From assembly GCF_000327385.1 (NCBI RefSeq), contig NW_008708943.1, positions 1,666,022-1,730,021 on the forward strand: a DNA stretch of 64,000 nucleotides, written 5' to 3'. The DNA comes from Lottia gigantea (lineage: Eukaryota; Mollusca; Gastropoda; Lottiidae). Position 1 is the first letter of the stretch; every line of letters begins with the position of its first letter. Made by a program: the position numbers and the translations under genes. The notes under the pieces are model-generated. The model was not told the origin of the DNA and searched no databases. It saw only the letters and a program-made list of their open reading frames with translations. Positions 27,901-42,900 of the stretch are shown piece by piece.

Positions 27901-30900
27901 ACATAGATTTAACAATTGTTCTTAGAAGTCATAGCATTTTTTTTATTCATTTTGGAATTTGGTTTGGATAAAAAACAATTTCAGCAGTCAGATACCACTA
28001 TCTCTGACAGTGACAGTCTGATGTGAAATATTTCTGTTCTGTTCTTAACCATGACATAATCTGATTCTATTGCTAGTTGATGATCCAAGATGGCAATCCA
28101 GGCATCCAGTATGAATATTCTGTCCAGAGATCATTAGTCCATCACGCTGAGAATCCTAAACTTCGATACACATGGATCAATGGAATCTGGACAAGATGTT
28201 CAAAAACTTGTGGACAAGGTAAAATTTTACATTTCTTTCGCCCAATTTCATAATAAATGAATTGTTGATTTCATGTCTAAATCTGGAAGGAAGAACTATA
28301 TAAGGATGATGATAAAACATAATGAAATGAATTTAGATTACTTAAGAATTATACAGCAAATGGAAGGAACAGGCTTTAATCATACTGAAAATTCAAATAG
28401 ATCGTATCATGTAACTTCCCACAATTTGTTCAATGTATTTTATAAATTAATATTATTATTATAGGTCTACAGATTAGAGCAGTATCATGTATAGATCGTC
28501 AGTCTGGTGTATCTGTTAGCAACGACCTCTGTGACATCAGATTAAAACCAGATGGCCGTCAAGTCTGTAGACAACAAGATTGTCCGGAGGATAGAATTGG
28601 ATATAGGTAAGACAATAGTATAAAAACAGTTACAGAGCTTCCTGTTTTCAGAAATCAAATCTCATATTGAACAAAATTATTTGGAATGATGATTATATCT
28701 GTCACAAATTATGGGATAGAATAGCTACTCAATAACATGTAATATGTCTCAATTATAATTTCAGTTGGGTGTTAGGCCATTGGGGAGAATGTTCATCAGA
28801 TTGTGGTATAGGAGAGCAGACGCAATTAGCATATTGTCAAGAGAAGGGAACTATGGGTAAAGCAGTTTATACCGATGATGATCTGTGTTTACGATATGTT
28901 GGCCCTAAACCAGATTATAAACGTGCTTGTGAAGGAGATATTAGTTGTCCTCATTGGACTTCAGGACCTTGGTTAGAGGTAAGCCATTTTTCGATCATGC
29001 ATTTATTAGGATAGATTAAGAGTAACTATGATCAACACCATAAGCCTCTTAGGAAGCAGGAGATGATTTTGTAGATTAGTTAATTCTGTTAATTTTTGTC
29101 CCATTTCTCAAAATTATGATAATAACTTAGTCAGGTTTACCTGTAACATTTTGACAATGGTAGACTAATCAACTACATTACATGTTTCAGTGTAGTGTCA
29201 CATGTGGATTTGGTAGACAGACCCGTCAAGTCTTTTGTCAAGAAGATCCACCCAATTCCCAAGAAGAGCCAAAACAAAGACCTCATGAACTGTGTGCTCA
29301 TGAGAGCAGACCTACACGACAGAGACTATGTACTAGGAGTCCTTGTAGTGACGGCAGCAATAGAAATTATCTGGAATTTGAGGTGAGGTTTAACTTCTTG
29401 CCAATCATATTTTAACACTTATATTTGAGCAAAGATATAGGAACACATCCAAGAAAGAATCAATATTTGAAAATTAGTAGTCCACTTTATTTTTAGGAAA
29501 CAATATATATTTGGCATGTATTTTTTGCTTGAAATTTTCAATTATTCTTTTTCAACTAATAACCTAGGTTTTTGCTTTGAATTATCCTTATAAAATAGAT
29601 CTTGAGATATCTTAGAAACTGAGTTTTGCTGTTGATTTGTCTATATATGCTAGTCACGTTTGAATATAGAACCACCTTGAACCATGAACCATGAAAATAT
29701 TTTAGATTATCTTAAGAAAGTGTAGTTGTATTCCATCTAGTACACTAGCACCTGCCTTCATCTACTTAACCAGTACTCTCTCCTACATGTTGGTCCATGT
29801 TGTTTGTTTATTTAACTTTTTCATCCGGATTAACATAGGTTTATAAGTAAATTTCTGTGTAGCTAAGATGTAAAATGGAATGGTCCCAGGAGGTTTTCAG
29901 TATTGTTGCATTCAATCTATTGGTCTGCTTAAAAGAGGCAATGTCATGCAGTGGGCAATAGACCAAATTGAAGCTTTCGTCCATTTCCCACCTTTCACAA
30001 ATCTCTTTTCATCTTGTACAAACTACTACATTCTAACTATTTCTCATACCTGCATCCATAGGAGGAAAATGTTAAAAGATTTCAAGACATCAACTAGAAT
30101 GAGTTTTGTGACTCATCTTAACTACAGGTGTCCATAAGAAAGGGGTTATGTAGCAAAATCGGTCAGATTCTTTGGAGCTTGCTTAGTTACTTGAAAGCAT
30201 GGTGGTCATGGGTTCTAATCTCTATTTGGTGACCTTGAATCAGCTTAGGAAAAGCTGGATCTGAAAGGATCCTTGTGTAAATGGGTTTGGATAATCCAGG
30301 AAAAATCAATTCCAAGAAGTTTGGCCAAGAACTGTTGGTAGAAAGGACTTTAAGGAATCTAAGATGGTCTCCTTCTGTTAAATTGTTTCTTTGTTTCTTT
30401 TCACTAAGGTATTCTGGCCAGTTTGCTATTGGTCCCACACACTGAAACCACTCTCACACCTAATAATTATATCAATTTAAACTAACACTGACTAATATCA
30501 ATAAACATGATAGGAGAGGACTGGTTGTTTATTTTAACAAGACTATCTATAGCACTGATCGCCCAGTGACCTTCCATTCAATAGTTTATTTAACATTTCT
30601 AGTGTCAGGTGATCAGGTTAAGTTTGTATCCGAATCAGACAGGTGGCGTTGGTGTAATCCATACTGTAACTAACGGTGATGACCACCCAACCTTAAGGCC
30701 AGTCTGTGATATAAAACATAGCTTATACATAACTTCAGACATAGTTTCACATGGGAAACACACTGGACTGTTCACCATTTGTATTTTCTCTGCGGCAGGG
30801 TGAGAGCCAAGAAGATAAGCCAACCCATCAAAGCATAGTCATTGGCAATTAAAGCAACAAATCTGCAACTGCAAGTTGCAAGTTGCAAGTTCAAGTCAGT

Positions 30901-33900
30901 TTATGACCTCAAGGCAAAACATTTCTAAGGCTACTGTCAGTTTCATTCAGCCTCATTGCGCTCAACTCCTTTAACAAGTTTATGCATCACTGAGTGATGA
31001 GCTTACTTAGCAATTCCACTGTCAGTTTACAATATAGCAGTGTTTTGACTATGGAGATGCGTTGTGTCTAGTGTAATACCCAATACCTGTAATTTCTCAG
31101 TCAGAAGTGAATGTGCTAAGCAACAAGTTACCAAAGCCCTTATCAGGAGCTTGACCTTAGTGATTTGACTGTTTTAGCAGTGACCACCCAGCCTTCCAGC
31201 ATTCGACAGTACAGAAATTTACTCATCTTTTAACACCTCATCTATAAACCATACTACAGTATAAAACAACACAGAGTTTTATTTGACCATCTGTTGTTTT
31301 ATTCCAGCTTTCACTGGTTTGTGAAAAATTGGTTAATAATGATAATACTAACTAATAATATTGATGTTTTTTGCACTATGAATAGGTCAATACCAAGGAT
31401 TGGTTTTGATGAGCAACTTTATTTTACATGTTTGTTTATTGAACCATGCTAGAGAGTTAAGTACTCACTAAAGAGGATCATGGTTCTGAACCTTTTCAAT
31501 TCCTAGTACTCTTGACTAAATTAAAACACTTATAATACCCCCTCACCCACCAAGAGCAAAATGAAATCGGTGTACACTTCAGACAAAAACTGTAGATTGT
31601 CACTGAGTGAACAGGAATGTTTGCTTCTACTGCAATTGTCAAGTCATAGGACACTGTTAAAAACTCTCAGGTTCCCCTTTGGTGCTTAATGGTACTCCCT
31701 AAAAGTACTACTATCCCAGTGATTCCCAATTAGCCAATTAGGTAACATATGATTGATAATATCAACATTACATGTAATGCAACAAAAATCTTGCTCATTT
31801 AAAAACCATCAAGGGTGATAAATGGCTGTTTTCAAATGTTCTTCTATCTCATTTTAATGTTATTTATAGTTATTCATTCTTTTTGTGGAACTTGGTACAT
31901 AAAATTACTGTCAGTCTGTACTTTCTTTAAGGTTAAGATAACTGATTCCGATTTCAACATGTCAAACATCTTCAGAAAGTTGTAAAAACAGACAGGAGTT
32001 AAATGTAACAGCCAATTGAAATAATATCAATAAATCAAGGTTGTAAAAATAAAAAGGAGTAAGATGTATCAGCCAAAATAAATAATATCATTATTATTAG
32101 CCTTGAAAAACAGATCTGGAAATTTGTAACGATTTTCAAACAGCTGAAATTTCTGTCACAACATGAGGTGTTCAATAGAAATAATATACTTGAAAAAAAT
32201 CAGAAAAAAATATTCCCACAGATAGGATGGTGTTTCATAAAAGGATGCATACTGCAAAATTGACCGATGAGATTTCCTGAAGTAACAAAAGTCATTGAAA
32301 TTATGCTAGGTTTTATATTAATAATAATTTTATAAAATTTGTGTCAAGCAGGTTATAGTCATCTAAAGTTTAGGTTTATCAGCTGAAAAAGCTCAAATTC
32401 ATTTATCTGTAATAACTGCACACAATTATATAGATAACAATTACTTTAATAAATAACTTGCGACATTTCGACGATGATGCTTTCGTCATTGAAGTTATTT
32501 ATTAAAGTAATTGTTATTCATATGATTGTGTCCAGTTATTCATACGCCAGTTACTAAATGCCACTCAAGGAAGATATCTGTAATACTTTTCAATTTTGCA
32601 AATAATGTAACAAGCATGGTCTGCATAAGTGACTATCAGGGTCCAGTTGTTCATCTAGTTGTTATTTTAACAATGGCATTATATTTAACCATTGGTTAAC
32701 TAAATTAGACTGTTTTTCAATGAATTATCTCATTCTGTAAAGTGACTAATCATGATCTTTATATCCCAATCAAGTCCAAAGCAATAAGATAAGATTTTGT
32801 TAATAAAGCTTAACCAATTCCATCCTTCATTTCAGGAGAGTGGAGAAATCATAGCTCATTGTTCAGCAACATTGTATGGTTGCTGTAGTGATGGGAAAAC
32901 AAGGGCAGAGAACTGGAAGAAAACTAATTGTGGTCAGAATAAAGGTAAGAAATCATTATTTTAGGGTGGAGGGCAGACGTGTTCAACCAGATCTTGGCAG
33001 GATTGAGATCATCCCGACCTTGTTGGCATTCTCCATTGATTTAAATTGAATGAGGTGAAGATATTATAATTGAGATAAATGGCCAACCAGAACTGTTCTT
33101 TTACAATTAATTTTGGGTGGGGTCAGAATGATTTAATATGATTAGCTCAGTGTATTTAAATGCCATCTATAAATTCATTTAATGTATTTTTTGAGTGGTA
33201 ATTTATGTCCAATAACCAAATTTCAGAGTTTTGTTCATTTTGTGTTGTGTTTTTGTCATTTTTTATTTTTTATCTAGCTTAATTGAATGGATTTTTTCTC
33301 ACCTGATGAATTTAAATTTGTGTTGGTGTTGGTGGTGTTAAATTATCAAAAGCTTAAAAAATTTCAGAAGTTTGTTCAGTATGTGTTGTTTTAGTCATGT
33401 TTGTTTATATGTTGTGTGCTTGTTGTTTGTAGTCCTTGTGTCGTCTCATTTTCTTAGGCTTGTTAAACACATCATTTACTTTTTGGTTCATCATTCGCTT
33501 TAAGCATGTGTTGGCTGTAGAGATACCCGTAAATAGGATTAACATGGTAGTGAAAAGTGTCCAAAAGTTGGAAATCAAAGCAATACTGTATTTCAGAGCA
33601 TTGGACCACCCTATCTGTATAGCATGTAGTTATGTTTGTATTCTATAAGTTTCTAATTGTTTGTTTATTGCACTTTAATTATCTAATTGGTTCTTCCATG
33701 CCTTAAACAACTTCAGTTAACTGTTAAACCCTAATATCAAACATCAAAGCACCCCAAATTTCCACAATCTTGCCTTGAAAACGAGTTTTTTAATATGTCT
33801 ATAGGTTTTGTTTATTGTGATGTTTATATGTTTATGTGTTATTTATTGTTTATTTGTGCATCTGCTTAAATCATCTATATCTTATGCTCTGTTAGTTTGA

Positions 33901-36900
33901 TGTTATAGTTTATGTTCAGTTTGTCGTCAATATGTTGTGTTTTGTTTGTCTGTTTATTCTTTAATATTACTTACATTCTCCACAAATATCCTTGGGTCAA
34001 CTGATGTGATTCAGCCTGTGATCCTACATAGGCAAAGCTATAATTATGTTCTATGTTATTATTTCTTCTGTTACATAATGACGTAGAAAAAGAATTTAAC
34101 AGAATAATCAAATGCCATAATGCAACAGATAATTTTGGTGCATCCAGTTATTGACATTGAATTGATACAAAGACACTGTACATACATTACATGTATTATA
34201 ATATATGTGGCAGCCCCAGTCTATATTTCAAATATTCATATTGAAAACAGTATTATCTAAAACTTCATCTCTAAAAACAGTAGTTTTGTCTTGTAACAAA
34301 TCACCAAAAACAGATCAAAGCTAGTTTTATCATAGCTAGCTTCACCTATTTCTATTTTTTACAGAAACTTCCAACTTTAATTTACAATTCATCAACTTTT
34401 CACAATTGACCCAGATAATCTCTCTGTATCTGGTTACTGTTTCTAATGAAATAAGAAATGAATCTTTACTACACAAGATTATCATTATTCAGTAGAGATT
34501 TTAACTTTGTTTTTCTCATAAATACTGACCACAGCATCAAAGTTTTAAAGCATTTGAATCATGATATGTCTAGCAACATAGGCAGAGTTGGGGGGGGGGG
34601 GGGGGGGAGTTGGTCCGGAGGCACTGCTGCTTCTTTAATTCCATAATAAGTGTATTTGCAGACCAAACAAATTCACAGATTCTCAAGAGACAACTGCTCA
34701 CTGAACAGGTGCTCACTGGACAGATTTCCAATTGACAATTACTCACCAAATTTTCAAATTTCTTATCATTTTACAAAGGGAAAGAAATGCCTGTATGCCC
34801 CATTTGACAATTCTTTGGCCCTTACATGGATCTCCCTCTTATTGATTCATAGAAATGCCACTGCAGTAGTGTATACACCTTCCATTGCAGAGCATGATTT
34901 TTTTAAGAATTGGCTTCTGTCTGACATCCCAAATTCTGTTTCGTTATCAACACGGCATTTCTTGTCTTAAAGCAGGAAAGTTTTTTGGGTATCTAGTTCA
35001 ATTTTTCGTACTCAGACAACCAAGCGTGTAATATTATCTCATGTTTTGAATTATCTTACCGTCTGCTGACAACTTCAATCATCTAAAATTACCTCCTTGA
35101 TAAAAGATCTTGGATATCAAGGGGGGATAATATTATGTTTCATTCATCTGTTTTTATACTTTCTCTATCTGTCTATCATACAAATCGTTAAAGGTTAAAT
35201 TTCAAGGTCTGATGTTATCGAGTTCAAAGGAAAGATTTGGTTAAAAAAAATGATGTTTTTTAAATGATATAAAATGAATAAAGGAAACGCATATATTTTA
35301 CAAGCATAAAACTTTAGTTTGAAATCTCTTTTGTAGATAGCTGGCCCATGATCAATTTTTTTGTGGCAATGCTCTTGCTGTTGAATCATTTGGATCAATT
35401 GAAGTGTTTCACTCAAGGTCATAAGACTTTCCCATGCTTGACAAGCAAAATTTCAAGAAAATATAACAAAAATATCATCAGAATTCAAGTGATTCAACAG
35501 CCACACCTTAAGATTTGATAATTGTTATGTTCATTTGATGTGACTACAAAATTCTGAGTGAAAATCTTGTGTTACAAAGGAATACTAATAAAATGTAAGT
35601 AGGTCCTTATGGTCCATTGCAAACATGATGTAAGACGTGGAACTCCTAGAGAGTTAACCATTTAAACAAGTGTAAAATTTGATGTAGTTAGTAATTGAGA
35701 CACAAGGGTTAATGTTAAAACTATTATTATAGTATATTTGTAAGGTGGAAAACAAATTATTACTTCATTACTGTCAAAGTGTTAAAGTCATTAGTATATT
35801 AGGCCATGGTCACATTCTAAAAACTCAAAATGATGTCTTTCATGATGGAAATAACTTACAAATGTGTTACTGCAAGGTCACTATCAATGTACTGAAAAAG
35901 ATCCAGAAGATCTATCAATTGATCAGATCTGATTAGATCTAGCCGTGGCCACATTCTAAAACCCAATTGATGGGAGACAAGATCATGATCACAATCAATA
36001 TACCAAACGGTTAAGAAAATCCTTTAATTGGTAAGGTCATTGTTGCTCAAGGTTGTTCTGAAAACAATGTCCCTGTAGTTCATGAAATAAAAAAGGAAAG
36101 CAAAGTGAGCTTTCACAACTCAAAGTTTCAAAATCTGTACCAAGCCTTAGTCTGTTATAATATTTAGTGATGACAAATTCATTTTATTGAACTGTTTTCT
36201 ATGACTCAGTCAATTGCTAAAACACAGAGGGTGCTAAAACATGGAGGGCAGAAGATAGAATTGTTTATCTAACTCTGTTTATAGGCCCACATTAATCTGA
36301 AAGAATATCCTTTAGAGTGATGAAAAGTAGTTCTTCTGACTTCGTTAATGGCAAAAACACTTCAGATTAGTGGGAAACTTGTCAAATGGAAACTTGTTTT
36401 TACATGTTTTTTCTTGATGTTCACTGAATAACAGACTCTTAAAAACAATGTTGTTTTTTCAGCAGACTGATTGTCGGTATTTCATCATCTGTTAAAACCA
36501 CGCCTTTTTATCAGGAAGTAGATGAGACTATGGTTATCAAAATATGGTCATATGAGGCAATGAATACAATTTTTTCATACAAGAGATGTTGCTTGAACTC
36601 ATAATATTGAGATGTATGTGTTAATATTTACAAAACAAACCGTATGTTAAGGTACATTGAGTGGTCAGATTGAAAATCATGCAACTTGAATATTTATTAC
36701 CGGTTTACATACTAAAGTGAAACACTGTAAAAAATATGTAATACTTATATACATTAACAGAGACATTGTGAACCATTAAACAACCCCCTCCCACACCCCC
36801 TCTTTAACTATTTTTCAGCCTATGCACCAATGCTATAGGGTACACATGTCAAGAGATTTGTATCTGAAGGAAAAGAAACATTGAATATTCAACTGGTGTT

Positions 36901-39900
36901 TAGAGATAAGGCCTGACACATTTTATGAAATATGCAAACTGTTACCATATGTGTTATGATAAGATTTTTATTAAGATTTTGTTATTCTTTACTTGCGTGA
37001 ATACTTTGATCATACTGAATATGGTAAGATAACTGTCATGTATACCATAAGTGCTCAAGAAAGAAAGATAGTGACATTTTTTACAAGAATAACAATTTAG
37101 ATTCACAATGATCCTTTCTATCCATTGATCCTTGGTCAAACCTCATTGCATTGATCTTCCTGGATTATCCATACCCATTTACAGCTGGGTTTATTGAAAG
37201 AGGCATTGATCTTCCTGGATTATCCATACTCATTTACAGCTGGGTTTATAGAAAGAGGCATTGATCTTCCTGGATTATCCATACTCATTTACAGCTGGGT
37301 TTATAGAAAGAGGCATTGATCTTCCAAGGATTATCCATACCCATTTACAGCTGGGTTTATAGAAAGAGGCATTGATCTTCCTGGATTATCCATACCCATT
37401 TACAGCTGGGTTGATTGGAATAATGACTTTGTCAAGGTCACCAAAATTAAACACACAACCCAGATGGAGTAAGAAAATCTGGTGATAATGCTATTTTGCA
37501 TCCTCTTTTAGTATCATTTAGCTCTTTTACTTCATGATCCCTAGTTTTTTTGCTCTTGATAAATTAAAATTCTTGGCATATTTGACGAATGCATCATTTA
37601 AAATTGTAATCAAATTGGCTCTTTTGAGGCAAACTACGGGTGATGCTCTGAAGTCTGTCTAGGTGGTTAAAAATGCATAAAGCCCACTTGTGTAAAAATA
37701 TTAATGCATTACCCACCAATTATCATATCTTAATTTTCTGGTTCAGATAGCCACATCAGTGTTTAAAGGGTTAACAATATATTTACTGAGTTTTTGAAAT
37801 GATTGGTCAGCATGTTCTGATCACTGTGACATAGTTAATGTGTTTACCATTCCTGGGAGGGGTGAGGTTCTACAAGATTTTATGGCTAGATAAGAGAGGA
37901 AGTTGTTTTTTTTTTTTGCCGTGCATGGCTGATAGCAAGACAGATTTCACACAACAGCTTTTAACATGTGTTTACAGATTGACTTTATATGTCAAATATA
38001 TCCAGACTGGAGACAGTGATTCAGAATTCATATTTGTCTATCTTTATGAGGCAACAATGGCGACTCCAAATTTCTACAGCTGCCACTGTGAAACAACATC
38101 CAAAAAGCCATGTTGAAATTTATGCTGACACAAGACATTTAAGGACATTAAGCATAAAAAATGTGAATAAACCAAGCAAATATTCTTTGTTCCTCATATT
38201 GACAACACTATTATTTAATAGTGGTCTGTATCATCAAAAATATTTAAATTGCATAGTAGAAACGGCCATTTGAACTGTCTGCACTTAATTGCCTAAATCC
38301 TAGCCTCGAGATATTTCTATTAGAGAACCTGTCTCAAAATGTCTGTCATAAAGCTTTCAGTTGATACAAAAATGCACCTAAATCTGCCATTTGACAATTC
38401 CTGAAATTGTTCAGATTTTATGTGGAATTTTTCTATGAAATTCAAGACTGAAAATGGGTGTTAAGTTATTGAAAAGAATTTAGATCATCAAGATAGCTTT
38501 CATAAGACACTTTTAAATCTACATGATGTAATCAAAGATTGATAGCAGCTCTTGTTTTATTTCAATAACAGTAAATGTTAATGGCCACCTTCCTCCTCAA
38601 TAAATTTTATGCTGTATGAATTTAGTCAGTCATGCTCTAAAGCACAGATATTTATTGCAATGTGATGTGTTTCAGGCATGATTCTAATTATACAAATGAA
38701 TATGATTTTTATGAAATGAAATAATTAACGCAGCGTAAGTCTTAAACATTAAGTAAAATAAAAGTGAAGCCTTTCAACCCTAGTGACCAGTTTGCCGGCC
38801 AAACTATACGCAAATATACCCAGCTGGTAAAGAAGCCATTATCAAGTGACATTACTTAAAGTTAAAATCCTTGGAGTTCAGGGTATATCATGAGGTTTTA
38901 TTTCATTTTCACCTAGAACTGTCAAAGATGAAGGGATTGGATGAGGTTCACATCAAGTATTTCAGTTTGAAATATTAGATGAAGATCTAGTGGTTACTCA
39001 ATAACCAAAAACTCTGAAGTTTTCTTTGTTTATGAAAGATTTTTGTTTGTTTAACCCAATTGAGACAAAAATTTAATGCTGTCGAAAATTGAGGACATTT
39101 TTTTCAAATTTAAATGATCTAGCAAATGTGTATTGCATTTATGTATATTACATTATACACATTCAAAAAATAAAGTGTATGTTATTCTGCATTTAAGGCA
39201 ATACACCATAATTATGCAGTTTGTTTTGATTTGGTTCAGGTCATCTGAACAGATGTGTTGGTTTCTGCTTGGTCTGCAATATGGTTGAAGTATTGCTGTT
39301 TCAAGTGTATATTCCAGATTTCTGTCTTACCATCTAATTCAGTAGGCAGATTTCTATTTTCAATAAAAGCTTTAACAAACCACATGATGACCTTTTAAAG
39401 GGGTATTATGATGTTTTCGTTGGTTGAAAAGAGTTTTTCTCAAATTATTAAAACAATACACAACAATTTAGACAATGTGTCCCTTAACTTATCTGAAATT
39501 TTAATAAAAAACAAATTTGTAAAAAATAACATCAAAACTATTAAAGAAGTTTATGTTAATTCTAAGTTCGTTATGCATTTCGGTAGGTGGTAAATGAACA
39601 TCTTGCACACTGCCTCTTTAATGGATGATGAAATAGCATTGGATATGAAAGAAGATACGCTCATATAGAAGCACTGGCCTAGTTTTTAATTCACACATAT
39701 TTGAAGGAAAATCAATTTACAGAAAAACTTTTTACACATACAGTATTATGTTAAGATTTAAAATTTCTCTCAATAATCACAGCTTGATGTTGAAATAAGA
39801 TGCAGAAAATTAATTTTCACTAAAGTACACACAATATGTTAAGAGTTTGAACGTACTGAAAGAGGGAGTGATGTAGACTAAACATTTTAATGAAATGTGT

Positions 39901-42900
39901 AAAGAATTCAGTGTGAACATGAATTTTTCATAGCTATCATATAAGTTGATAAGAGAATTACTTCAAGATGAACCTAGGATAAAAAATAAATGTTTTTCTA
40001 ATAATCTTGAATTCTTGCTGATAGACTTTCTGCTGATAATGTCATCAGTGATTGTGGGTATATCATGTTGTTATAACCAAACACCCTGATCAATAACTAG
40101 ACAAAACCATGGTTCATAATATTCCACTGTTATTGTGCAAAATTTTGGAAACAGCCCCAAATTCTGTCTTTTTGATGTGTTTTGTTATTGAATGACATTT
40201 TGAAATGTTTTTCACTCTTAGACTTTAGAAGAGAACTTCCCTAGTTCAGAACCACAATGCACTCAGCCCCATTGTTAGGGTGGTGTTCACGGGGACTGGG
40301 CCCCAACAAGTGAGAATCTTACCCCAGCAAACCTTCAGTTCAGTCAATTTTGATTGATTTGCAATGTCTTCAGACAAAACCAAAAAGATGTTACAGTGTT
40401 TAGCATGTTAGAAATGACTTTTCTGGGCTTCTAATTTTAAATTTTCAAGGGGGAAGGCCTGCAGCTTATAAAGCCCCACCCACACCACCTTGGTAAAATA
40501 TCGGACCCCAGCTACAATTCATTCCTAGAGACAGGGCTGAATGGAATACAAAAATATTTCAACAGAACTTCAGAATTAAGATGTACATTAGACCAGTTAA
40601 GATATCTGAGTGAGACTTCGATTTATTAGTTAATGATAAATCACTCTCAACATCACCAGTCATGTTAGACAAATTTCATACTCTTTAAAAACTTTGAGTG
40701 TGAAATCAGATTCCCAATTATCTCAATATTGCCGATTAGAATCTTCTCAAATTTGGCAGACATTTTATTGATTCGTAGCTCAAATCAGAATTTATCATTT
40801 TATAAAAATTTGTCAATATTACTTTTCAGGAAATTCAGATATCAGATAAATAAATAAAGACTAGATCTTGGCTCCGAAAATCTATCTTAGTCTGAATTAA
40901 ACCACAATAAACTCTAGTGTTTATTTGTAAAGTGAGTTAAAGATGATGTAACAATTTTTCCCTTAGGGATTTCTGACTTTATACCAGTATAAGAAAGAGA
41001 ATAAAGTATTGAGTATATCTTGTATAAGCAAATAAATTTATTACCTCCGTAGACACAAACACATTCACAGACCGATGACGTAACCAAACTTTGGAAAAGG
41101 ATTGGAATTAGGGGCTAATTTGCTTAAAGATAAACACAAATAAGCAATTAAGTTTGTTTGGGATCTTGAGGCAACTGTCTGATGGTGTAAAATGCGACAT
41201 TCATTATGTACTTTCATGAGGAAAGAAGGTTTTCAAAATCAAAATCAAAATTGTACACATCCAGGAATTATTTAAAATGACATAAAGCAGGTAATTTTAT
41301 TTCTTAGGTAGAATGGTTCGAATGAACACATTATAGCCTTCATTTCCTACCTTTTGGACTTTTCATACCCTAATTCTACAGTAAGATTAATCACTTGTAG
41401 TTCACGGTAGACATAGAACTCAATCCATTACTGATATTTAAACAAAACACTATTATTTAGAATTCTCCAAGAGCCATCTTAGGTAACCCCTGTGGTGTTT
41501 GCTGGAACCCTAGAGGGTATTAGTACCCCGGGTTTGAGAACTCGGGTATTATATCATTCATTACTTCTAGTTACTGTTTCTTGCACCTCTAAAGTTGACT
41601 TCTCATAATAATGTTTTAAATTGTGTATTGACAAAACAAAGTTTAAATCAGAATATAATGTAGGCCTATTAAGAGGAATGTCTTCCTTTATTTCAAGTGA
41701 TCTCCATATGAAAGTTGTCAGTCAGCAGAATAGAAGAGTCATATTTTCATTTTAAACATTCTCAATACCATGTAAAGGAAACCTCAGCTATAAAACTCAC
41801 TCCTTTAATCTAAATCTTAACATTCCTGGCATTGATGTTATTGGTAGATCAGATTCTTGGTACGGCTGAGTATAAATTATTTAACAAACATTTCATTTAT
41901 CTCAGAGGTTCCTGGAATTCTGAGACAAACCAGAAAATATTGGACATTCCTTGAAAATTTACTAAGCTTTTAAATTTGACTTTTGATGAACTCTTGTTGA
42001 AATTGACTCAGGTGTAAAATGGTTAAATATTTTGTCAATAAAAGTTGTTCAGTTGAAAGTGTATGTTTTATTTGATGGACACATTAAGCCCAAACTTCTG
42101 TTTTTAATTCTTAATTGTTTATTTGCATATTTTTAGGTCATTTTAGCCAGATCAATTTAATTTCTTGTCTTTCAAGACTAAATTTAGCCTTTTTTTTTTC
42201 CTTTCAATTCTGGTAATTGAGGTAAGAAGATCTGTGAAAACAAGAAAAGAGATTGGTCTGTCCTTAGCTTTTTTTGAAAATAAAAACCAACTAGTATGAC
42301 TTTGATTTGCTTCCTAAAGATATGTGACATAACTGTTGCTCTTCCTTCTGTATTATTTCAAAAGATACGGACAAATTCGAGGATAATTCAGAACCATCAG
42401 AAATTTCAAGTTGGATTTCTACTCCAATCAACATTCAAATTATCATTTTGTATTAGATCTCAAGAATTTGTAATACGTGTGATGTTCAAAAAGTTAGAAA
42501 TTTAAAAAGTGCAAAGGCTCCAAAATTCTGTAGAATTTTATCTTTGAATATAATTTGTATGTTTATTTTATTGAAAGTGATGTTTAAGAAAGTTACAGAT
42601 AAATTATTTATATAAGATTTCAACACATGTATATAATACAGTTTATTTTCTTGTGAAATCTTAGATTTAGTTTATTAAAACTGTACATAGAATCATGTTG
42701 GCATGACCTGAAATGTCACCTACCACTGGCTTCATATATGGTGTATATTTAACATAGGAAATTATCAAATTTTTGTAATCATATTGTAAAATTTGTTAAA
42801 AGATGAATTACTGATGTTTGTGATATAAAACGTGTGAGAATTCCAAACATGAAATTATGGAATATGACTAATTCTGCTAGGACCTCATCAGTTTCCCTGC

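Larger units (their letters stand above)
25456..29190 (+). other. Introns 3-11, short introns of the module cluster
   Basis: Nine introns of 158 to 572 bp between exons 3 and 12. They show consistent GT/AG ends and no recognisable contents. A TTCC microsatellite is near 25768. The rest of this gene has much larger introns, so these modules form a compact block. Confidence 0.75.
29383..32835 (+). other. Intron 12 (3.5 kb)
   Basis: GTGAGG...TTTCAG. It contains a SINE B copy (about 30150-30335), a small GCAAGTT repeat near 30875, and a long hairpin (32409-32543). No further exon was seen. Confidence 0.65.

Noticed and set aside
32409-32543. Hammerhead ribozyme in the hairpin loop
   Set aside because: The GAAA and GTC words are there on the minus strand but the essential CTGATGA core is absent.
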